NCBI RefSeq assembly: GCF_000421965.1
Contig: NZ_ATAY01000085.1
Location: 62,001-126,000, forward strand
DNA from: Ruminiclostridium papyrosolvens C7
Lineage (GTDB): Bacteria; Bacillota; Clostridia; Acetivibrionales; DSM-1351
Direction: 5' to 3'
Length of the DNA stretch: 64,000 bases
Shown here: positions 57,605-64,000 of the stretch, in pieces
Layout: every line of letters begins with the position of its first letter
How positions within the stretch are numbered: the first letter of the stretch is position 1
The notes under the pieces: model-generated
What the model was told of the DNA's origin: nothing
The model's database searches: none
The model's input: only the letters and a program-made list of their open reading frames with translations
Position numbers and translations under genes: made by a program

Positions 57605-59464
57605 ATGTGTTATTTGTCTTATTCGGTTTTAGTGCCGATAATATCACTTATAATTTTGTTAACTTACGCAGTTACTACCTCCTGTGTCTTTATCATAAAG
57701 CGTAATAATAGCAAGCGACGATTTTATTTACTTTTAAATATTGTACTAATACTTTGGTCTTTGTCTTTTGTATTTTTTTCGAGTTCTCCTGACAAAGAAG
57801 CAGCTCTTATGTGGTATAAGGTAGGTGCTATAGGGTTTTGTACATATAATATTTTGTCAATTAACATTGTATCAATACTTAATGACGGGCCGCAGAAAAC
57901 AAAATTGACTGTACCCGTCATATTTTCGTTGTGCATTCCTATAGCGATACTGTTCCTTTTTGACGACTTAAGTTATATTTCTGTCTACAAAAGTAGCGGG
58001 ATTTGGTTGTACTCCTTTAAAACACCCGACCCATGGTTTTTACCTTGCTTCCTGTTTATCGGGATACTTTTGTATGTAAATTTGAAATCAACTGAGCTGA
58101 AGTCGGTTATTACACACGCTCTTCTTCAAATAATTCCTTTAAGCATTGGAATTGTTACGAATATTATAATGCCTTTTTTCAATAGAAACATATCACCGAC
58201 TCTTGTACATACTGCTGTTATTATATACTCCATTGCTTTAAATATTATATTTGCCAAACAAAGCCTGACCATGACATCGGCTTCAATTTCGGCCAAACAG
58301 ATTATATCAAAATTGCCTGATATGGTTATTATTACTGATACAAAGGGTAAAATAGTGGAGGTCAATGATAGTCTTAAAGAGCTCTCCGGATATTGTTATT
58401 CTGAGCTTTTGGAAAAAGATATCTGTACTTTGTTTTCACCTAAGATATCCTCGGATAAATCAAGCGTAAAGGTATCAGGCTATAAAATCTTAACCAAGGA
58501 GAATCACACAATACCTGTCAATATGTCTATATCCCAGATTTATTCCGATGATAAGACCATAATCGGAACTGCATATGTCTTGCAGGATATGAGTAATGTA
58601 CTCAGTCTTGCGGAGAAAGTCGCAGAGGAAGCTGCTGTTACAAGGGTTGCCAATCAGGCAAATGATAAGCTAAAAGAGTTGGACAAGCTCAAAACTGATT
58701 TTCTGTGTAATGTTTCTCATGAGCTTAGAACACCTTTAAATCTTATGGTTAGCAGCCTTAAACTTTCAGCTCTTAAAATAAGCCAGAACCACGGTGTGCT
58801 GGACACAGTAATGATGCACAAGCATTTTCACATAATGAACCAGAATTGTTTCAGGCTTACGAGAATTATTAATAATATTATAGATATTACCAAGATTGAT
58901 GCAGGGTCTTTGGAATTGAACCTATCCAACAACAATATTGTTGATATTGTAGAGGAGACTGTCCTGTCAGTAGCATCTCATATTAAAGATAAGGGTATTA
59001 CCCTGATATTTGATACGGACGTGGAAGAAAAGTTTCTAGCTTGCGACCCTGACCAAATACAGAGAATTCTTCTTAATTTAATCTCTAATGCGGTAAAGTT
59101 TAATAACAGCGGAAGAGAGATTTATGTAAGTATTGCAGACGCTACAGATAATGTGAAAATATCAGTAAAGGATAACGGAATCGGTATTTCCTTGGAAAAT
59201 CAACCATTGATTTTTGATCGGTTTATTCAAGTGGATAAGTCTCTTACCCGTCAACATGAGGGAAGTGGAATGGGATTGACTATTACAAAGTATCTGGTAG
59301 AACTGCACAAGGGTACTATAACCCTTGAGAGCGAGCCCAACAAGGGTAGCACTTTTACAATCACACTGCCCGTATGCCTTGTGCCGAAAAGTGCAAGCAA
59401 AAATGTGCCTACGGTTCTAACTTTAAACGAGAAAGTAAACATAGAGTTTTCAGATGTTTACTAA
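57605..59464 (+). CDS. 7TM-PAS sensor histidine kinase
   Basis: 619 residues. Seven or eight membrane helices (1-225) of the histidine-kinase 7TM type, PAS (about 235-345), a short coiled coil, the phospho-acceptor His372 (SHELRTPL), and a catalytic domain with NLISNAVKFN, DNGIGI and GSGMGLTI. No response regulator is adjacent, so it is an orphan kinase, as is common among those feeding Spo0A. The tail after the ATPase domain ends VNIEFSDVY, a feature shared with the partial kinase at the right edge of the window. AGAGAGGTC precedes the ATG. Confidence 0.93.
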   Translation: MCYLSYSVLVPIISLIILLTYAVTTSCVFIIKRNNSKRRFYLLLNIVLILWSLSFVFFSSSPDKEAALMWYKVGAIGFCTYNILSINIVSILNDGPQKTKLTVPVIFSLCIPIAILFLFDDLSYISVYKSSGIWLYSFKTPDPWFLPCFLFIGILLYVNLKSTELKSVITHALLQIIPLSIGIVTNIIMPFFNRNISPTLVHTAVIIYSIALNIIFAKQSLTMTSASISAKQIISKLPDMVIITDTKGKIVEVNDSLKELSGYCYSELLEKDICTLFSPKISSDKSSVKVSGYKILTKENHTIPVNMSISQIYSDDKTIIGTAYVLQDMSNVLSLAEKVAEEAAVTRVANQANDKLKELDKLKTDFLCNVSHELRTPLNLMVSSLKLSALKISQNHGVLDTVMMHKHFHIMNQNCFRLTRIINNIIDITKIDAGSLELNLSNNNIVDIVEETVLSVASHIKDKGITLIFDTDVEEKFLACDPDQIQRILLNLISNAVKFNNSGREIYVSIADATDNVKISVKDNGIGISLENQPLIFDRFIQVDKSLTRQHEGSGMGLTITKYLVELHKGTITLESEPNKGSTFTITLPVCLVPKSASKNVPTVLTLNEKVNIEFSDVY

Positions 59465-59489
59465 ACCATTTAATATGCCTTTTACCCTA

Positions 59490-60896
59490 TTATTCTTCTC
59501 TATGCCGTATTACTTTGAATTTCTGAATTGAATAGTCCTCATCAGGCCTTATGTCTGCCTTATCAAGCGCAATGGACAGTTGTTCTTCAACGGTATCTAT
59601 TCCCTCCAAATCAGGAAGCAAAAGGCCTGTTTTACCTTTACTTCTCACGATAACTCCATATTCTGCCGGATTCAGTTCATCCTTTTGTGCAGGTTCAGGT
59701 GCCGTTAATACATCCACTGAAAAATCGATATCCATAATCTCTTGAAAATCCACCTCGTAAAATCTGGGATCATTGGTACCTGCCTCTATTGCATTATGCA
59801 GAATCTCCAAAGCAATACTCTCGGTTACAGGAAAAATTGTTCCTATGCAGCCTCTAAGTTCACCGTTCTTTTTGAGAGATACGAAAACGCCCCTCTTTTC
59901 CTTTTTCATTTCTTCAGTAACATACTCAGGTAAACTATTCAATTCATTGCCTGTTTTAAGGTATGTTGTGAGGCTCTCTCTGGCAAGCCTTACATATGGG
60001 TCGGAATTTTGGATTTTATTCTCGTATGCCTCCTTACGTATTGTTTCAAGGTCAAATAATCTGGAAGTATCTTCGGACAGTGTATTAAATTTCATAATAC
60101 CATAGCCTACACCAAATGTTCCCTCGTAGCTAAGCAACTCTCCTTTAAACTTTTTACCTTCCAAAGCTCCAAGCATCACTGCTGCCGAACGTCTTCCACA
60201 TTCCTCCGCATTGCAGATAACATTTTTGTCCATACAGAAAACCCTTTTTACATCCCCTTCTTGCAATGCCTCAAGGAATTCCTTGTCAAACTTCTCTCCG
60301 GAAGGATGATACCCGTATGGCCCTTCTTCACTAAGCCTGTGTGATAAATCCCCACTGGCAATAAAGACTGCATTTTCATTCAATTCTTCAACTGCTTTAT
60401 TTATTATAATCCCCAGCCTGTACAATTCTATGTCGCCAAGAGGTGCATAGGTTATGTGTACAAGCTTATAGTTATTATAATGTTTGCTTACAAAGTAAAG
60501 GGGAACTAATGTACCATGGTCTATAGCCACAGATGTATTATATTTTTTCATAAGTTGATTTGTTGCAAGTAAAGCCGGTATTCCTTCGGTTTGCGCCAAA
60601 TCATATATCTTCTGCGTTAGCTTCTTCTGAACCGGCAGCTTCAGGGATACATCGGGCACACCGAATTTTTTCATGCTGCCGGACATCTCGTTTTCACAGC
60701 TCAGGACAATTGCATCCTGAAACATTATACCGTGTGGAGTTACTATAATAATTGTATCCGGTGCCTTTTTTGCAATATCCTTACCAATAGCATCCATACT
60801 TTCAGATGTTCTTTTGATTTTTTGTTCTTCGCCTCTTCCCACCTCCGGTAATACAATGGGGGGATGAGGTAAGAGATAGTATCCTTTTAAACTCAC
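59490..60896 (-). CDS. LigB-like / AMMECR1 fusion (AmmeMemoRadiSam protein A type)
   Basis: 468 residues from the GTG at 60896 (AGAGGTG upstream; a GTG at 60905 is too close). Residues 1-270 are a class III extradiol-dioxygenase (LigB/Memo-type) fold with LPHPPIVLPEVG, IIVTPHG, IDHGTLVPL and IASGDLSHRL. Residues about 290-468 are AMMECR1, with the signature LRGCIGT. The set is normally completed by a radical SAM protein, which is not adjacent here. Biochemical role unknown; possibly radical-based RNA or small-molecule modification. Confidence 0.9.
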   Translation of the reverse strand: MSLKGYYLLPHPPIVLPEVGRGEEQKIKRTSESMDAIGKDIAKKAPDTIIIVTPHGIMFQDAIVLSCENEMSGSMKKFGVPDVSLKLPVQKKLTQKIYDLAQTEGIPALLATNQLMKKYNTSVAIDHGTLVPLYFVSKHYNNYKLVHITYAPLGDIELYRLGIIINKAVEELNENAVFIASGDLSHRLSEEGPYGYHPSGEKFDKEFLEALQEGDVKRVFCMDKNVICNAEECGRRSAAVMLGALEGKKFKGELLSYEGTFGVGYGIMKFNTLSEDTSRLFDLETIRKEAYENKIQNSDPYVRLARESLTTYLKTGNELNSLPEYVTEEMKKEKRGVFVSLKKNGELRGCIGTIFPVTESIALEILHNAIEAGTNDPRFYEVDFQEIMDIDFSVDVLTAPEPAQKDELNPAEYGVIVRSKGKTGLLLPDLEGIDTVEEQLSIALDKADIRPDEDYSIQKFKVIRHREE

Positions 60897-60927
60897 ACAA
60901 ATCACCTCTGTTATTTTTTTAGTTTAC

Positions 60928-62154
60928 CTATATAGATTCCCGGAACAAAGGCATACTCATACACCTTGGCCCTCCCCGGCCCCTGGATAATTCATAGGAA
61001 TCAAACTCCAGTACCTCAATACGGTTTTTTCTTAAAGCATTGTTGGTAACGATGTTTCGGTTATAGCATACAACCTTGCCCGGAGATACTGCCAAAGTAT
61101 TACTACCGTCACTCCATTGCTCACGGCTGGCGGCAATAGGGTCGCCATCTCCACATCTTATAAGATTTACCGCCGGTAGCTTTAAATATTCCTTTAATAC
61201 ATCAGATAAATCCTTGTGCTCGTATTTTATTTTCAATTGATTTTTTTCTCCCCTTGTTATGCTGTACACATCAAGAGGATCTTCTATCCCGGGATATATG
61301 GTGAACTGGTCGTAATCAACCATTGTAAATACAGTGTCCAAATGCATAAAAGCTCTTGTTTTTGGGATATCGAATGCCAGCACTGTATCGATTGGCTCGT
61401 TTGAACTAAGGAGATTATTTGCCACTCTTTCAACTGCTACCGGACTTGTTCTGTCACTTATTCCTATAGCTACAACCTTTTCCGACAGAACAAGTATGTC
61501 GCCTCCCTCAATGGGGTGTGTCTTATCTCTGTTATACCATCTGGGTACATTTTTAAAGCCGGGATGGTAGTTGAAAATGTACTTTGCAAAAAGTGTTTCT
61601 CTGTTACGAGTTTCATTAGCCATTACATTGAGAGAAATACCTCTTCCGATTGATGCAAAGGGATCTCGTTGAAAATATAAATTTGGTATCGGATCAAGGT
61701 AAAACGGATAGGCATTCTTAATCATATCACCTAATTCTTTTGGTTTTATATGTTGCAGATCTTCCTGTCTTATCCCCGCTATACATTTATTTATGAGTTC
61801 TTTTGGGGATAAATCATCAAGATATTCCAATATTGCCTCCTGAAGACCTTCTGTAACAGCCTTGCCTTCTATCATAAGCTCTTTTAGAAATTCTCTTCGA
61901 ATATCCGGATTTTGCAATATATCTGCCATTAGATCCGTAAGATATATAACTTCCACGCCCTCATTTCTGAGTAAGTCTGCAAACTGGTTATGCTCTCTGC
62001 GTGCTTGCTCCAGATATACTATTTCGTCAAAAAGGAGCCTTCTCAGATAATCAGGAACGATATTTTCTACCTCTTCACCAGGGCAGTGAAGGAGTACAGA
62101 TTTCAATTTTCCTATTTCACTGTAAACACTCATAGTATGAGTTTCTGAAGACAT
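60928..62154 (-). CDS. arcA: Arginine deiminase
   Basis: 408 residues from 62154 (GGAGGATAGAC upstream). Guanidino-modifying enzyme: N-terminal LKSVLLHCPGEE, FQRDPFA, PIEGGDILVL, MHLDTVF (His) and the nucleophile Cys398 (GGPRCMSMPL). It hydrolyses arginine to citrulline and ammonia. There is no arcB, arcC or arcD beside it, so it may serve nitrogen or pH needs rather than the full ATP-yielding pathway. It is 31 bases before the LigB-AMMECR1 gene, same strand, so co-transcription is likely. Confidence 0.95.
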   Translation of the reverse strand: MSSETHTMSVYSEIGKLKSVLLHCPGEEVENIVPDYLRRLLFDEIVYLEQARREHNQFADLLRNEGVEVIYLTDLMADILQNPDIRREFLKELMIEGKAVTEGLQEAILEYLDDLSPKELINKCIAGIRQEDLQHIKPKELGDMIKNAYPFYLDPIPNLYFQRDPFASIGRGISLNVMANETRNRETLFAKYIFNYHPGFKNVPRWYNRDKTHPIEGGDILVLSEKVVAIGISDRTSPVAVERVANNLLSSNEPIDTVLAFDIPKTRAFMHLDTVFTMVDYDQFTIYPGIEDPLDVYSITRGEKNQLKIKYEHKDLSDVLKEYLKLPAVNLIRCGDGDPIAASREQWSDGSNTLAVSPGKVVCYNRNIVTNNALRKNRIEVLEFDSYELSRGRGGPRCMSMPLFRESI

Positions 62155-62233
62155 GTCTATCCTCCGTTGTAAATATGTTTCTAGTCTATAGTTTCCTTGT
62201 TTTATTGCCATTATTCTTTTGGTTATAATTATA

Positions 62234-62262
62234 TTGACGCTAATACGGTTGTTTGTTACACT
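62234..62262 (+). promoter_or_regulatory. Possible promoter of the flagellin gene
   Basis: TTGACG, 17-base spacer, TACACT, about 40 bases before the start. No sigma-D type motif was seen. Confidence 0.5.
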
Positions 62263-62300
62263 TAAAATATTACAAAATATTACATGAAAAGAGTAATTAT

Positions 62301-63641
62301 ATGGTAATTCCTCACAGTACATGTTCCCTTAATACATACAACACTTACAATAGTCTAAATATTGAAAAGTCAAAGTCGGTAAAAAAATTGGTCTCAGGTC
62401 TGAGAATTAACAGTGCAAGTGATGATTCCCCAGGCTTAGCCATATCTGAGAAAATGCGTTCTAAAATCAGGGGACTGGACCAGGCTCAAAGAAATATACA
62501 GGACGGGATTTCATTGATTCAAACAGTAGACGGAGCCTTGTCCTCGATAGGGAATACCCTTACAAGGATGGAAGAAATTGCCATACAAGCTTCAAACGGG
62601 GTATTAAGCTATTCTGACCGTCAATCTGTTCAAGAAGAAATAACACAACTTTACCTCGGAGTAGAAAATATTTCCAACAACACCAAATTCAACTCGATTA
62701 AACTTCTTGACGGCTCAAATGTTACGAACACTCCCGGTACAGAAGAATTTGTTGAAGTAGAAACAACTCTCAGCGATCCTAATTTACGCCTTGCGGCAGT
62801 TGTATTTGACTATACAAGAAATCTGTCTCAATATTTGGCTGTTGGAATTGTTAATTTCCCTACTAATTTAAATTCCCCCTACAATGCAATGTTTACATTT
62901 GAAAACCCTCCCTTAAATCCAAATTTTATATATAGTCCTTTAGGTGAAGATACTGATTCAACTATAGAGAATATGTTAAGGACAGTGGAGGATTTAAAAA
63001 ATGATACAAGCGGTGACCCGATAAAAACAGCACAAAAGAGGTTTCTGATTGATAATAATATCAGCCTTACCCGATATGGAGTTGACGTTCTTGTTATAAA
63101 ACACAGTACAGCCACCAATTTTACATACCACGCAGGGGGGCCTGACGGCAGTGGAGTCTGCAGTGGAACCACGTGGGTAGAGAAGGGGTGGACTGCTGAT
63201 TTTATTTACCATGAGTTAAAGACTACTCCGCCGTCATCATCCAGCGCTCCTGTAACTTTACAGGTAGGGCCAGATATGGGAGATACCTTTAAAATAGAAT
63301 TACCCAATTCCAAACCTGCAAATTTAGGATTAAACGGTATTGATGTAACAAACCAGTACAATGCACAAGCTGCCGTCTCTAAAATTGACAAAGCCATGAG
63401 CACCATATCGTCCCAACGCTCAAAGTTTGGTGCTTATAATAATGCCTTGGAACATATTGCAAGCAATGTGTTAAACAGCAGTATAAATCTCACTTCCGCA
63501 GAATCAAGAATAAGAGATACAGATATGGCGATGGAATATACTAAGTACACAAAATTCAGTATCTTACAAGAATCTGCGCAAATGTTACTAAAAGAGGCGA
63601 ACCTCTCTAAAGAAAGGGTTTTGTATTTACTCAACTTTTAA
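62301..63641 (+). CDS. Flagellin-like protein with a large central insertion
   Basis: 446 residues from 62301. The N-terminal D0/D1 region (KKLVSGLRINSASDDSPGLA, RGLDQAQRNIQDGISLIQT) and C-terminal D1/D0 (SAESRIRDTDMAMEYTKYTK, ending LLNF) are flagellin-like. A central segment (about 135-345) replaces the usual variable loops and contains GGPDGSGVCSG. Two Cys are present, including one at position 8 (HSTCSLNTYNT), rare in flagellins. The N-terminus lacks the INTN start. It may be a minor filament protein or a flagellin-like structural protein. Divergent from arcA. Confidence 0.85.
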   Translation: MVIPHSTCSLNTYNTYNSLNIEKSKSVKKLVSGLRINSASDDSPGLAISEKMRSKIRGLDQAQRNIQDGISLIQTVDGALSSIGNTLTRMEEIAIQASNGVLSYSDRQSVQEEITQLYLGVENISNNTKFNSIKLLDGSNVTNTPGTEEFVEVETTLSDPNLRLAAVVFDYTRNLSQYLAVGIVNFPTNLNSPYNAMFTFENPPLNPNFIYSPLGEDTDSTIENMLRTVEDLKNDTSGDPIKTAQKRFLIDNNISLTRYGVDVLVIKHSTATNFTYHAGGPDGSGVCSGTTWVEKGWTADFIYHELKTTPPSSSSAPVTLQVGPDMGDTFKIELPNSKPANLGLNGIDVTNQYNAQAAVSKIDKAMSTISSQRSKFGAYNNALEHIASNVLNSSINLTSAESRIRDTDMAMEYTKYTKFSILQESAQMLLKEANLSKERVLYLLNF

Positions 63642-64000
63642 GAATATATGTCCGAAAACTCGACATTTATGTTTTCGACGTTTGATCTTCTTATAATAGC
63701 TCTGTTGGCAGAAATAGACTCATCATCGATTACCGTTACCGGAAGCTCCATGTATACTTCACTTCCCTGACCCTCTATACTACTTATTTTAATAATACCT
63801 CCATGCAACTCCACAAGAGTTTTAACAAGAGAAAGCCCTATACCACTTCCTTCTCTGTTTCTTGTTAGTGTTTTATCGACCTGGCCAAATCTTTCAAAAA
63901 TAGTTTCCAGCTTATCCTCGGGTATACCTATCCCTGTATCCCTGACAGATATGGAAATCCGGTCACCTCTGTCGCCCATGCTGATTAAAATACTCCCACC
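63638..64000 (-). CDS. Sensor histidine kinase, C-terminal part only
   Basis: About 120 residues of an HATPase domain open to the window edge, with DTGIGIPEDKL, FGQVDKTLTR and GSGIGLSLVKTLVEL. It ends INVEFSDIYS after a short linker. Its catalytic region is very like that of the 7TM kinase 4 kb away, including FxRFxQVDKxLTR, so they are paralogues. The stop overlaps the convergent flagellin stop by four bases. The sensory part lies outside the window. Confidence 0.93.
   Translation of the reverse strand, partial: GGSILISMGDRGDRISISVRDTGIGIPEDKLETIFERFGQVDKTLTRNREGSGIGLSLVKTLVELHGGIIKISSIEGQGSEVYMELPVTVIDDESISANRAIIRRSNVENINVEFSDIYS

Noticed and set aside
1-64000. CRISPR arrays, insertion sequences, prophage, rRNA
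   Set aside because: No regularly spaced repeats, transposase motifs, phage structural genes or rRNA sequence were seen.

Overview
The window looks like a chromosomal segment of a spore-forming, flagellated, anaerobic clostridium. Low G+C, strong AGGAGG-type ribosome sites, a small acid-soluble spore protein, YtxC, YyaC and YtvI homologues, flagellin, an energy-converting [NiFe] hydrogenase and rubredoxin all point that way. A Ruminiclostridium-like cellulolytic clostridium is my best guess from gene content; it is inference.

Layout. (1) 1-10755, minus: the 5' part of a giant hybrid NRPS/PKS gene that runs off the left edge. Its order is A-PCP-KS-(AT remnant)-ACP-C-A-PCP-C-A-PCP-(E or C start). 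The acyltransferase-like segment of the PKS module has lost its catalytic serine and its C-terminal half. (2) 11176-20622: potassium-uptake block. kdpABC (plus) is divergent from a histidine kinase/response regulator operon that ends in a 60-residue four-cysteine protein, and convergent with a kinase-less KdpD preceded by a P-loop/Asp23-like protein. (3) 20985-38288: small clostridial housekeeping and sporulation genes (YtxC, a DUF6873-type protein, SASP, YyaC, PAS-SpoIIE phosphatase), transporters, a hydrogenase-regulator homologue (TM1266 type), a flagellar-operon protein, a DNRLRE protein, an ABC exporter with an N-terminal frameshift, a DUF438/DUF1858 pair, MscS/DUF951, and a rubredoxin. 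(4) 38353-46302: methionine aminopeptidase, then hypB, a TRIC-like channel, hypA and echFEDCBA, all minus, so transcription runs echA to hypB. (5) 46803-52343: ytvI, then prmC, yqhQ-like, rpmE and rho, a conserved Firmicute gene order; Rho carries a long disordered insertion. (6) 52971-64000: glyoxalase-like protein, two tRNA genes (Thr-TGT, Val-TAC) with near-perfect promoters and terminators, deoD, an LTA-synthase-like protein, a 7TM-PAS histidine kinase, a LigB-AMMECR1 fusion, arginine deiminase, an unusual flagellin, and the 3' end of a second histidine kinase sharing a C-terminal tail with the first.

Themes: nonribosomal peptide/polyketide synthesis; K+ homeostasis with rearranged Kdp regulation; ferredoxin-linked H2 metabolism with only part of the maturation set; sporulation and envelope maintenance. 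No CRISPR array, insertion sequence, rRNA or phage module was recognised. All domain calls were made by eye from motifs, without database searches.
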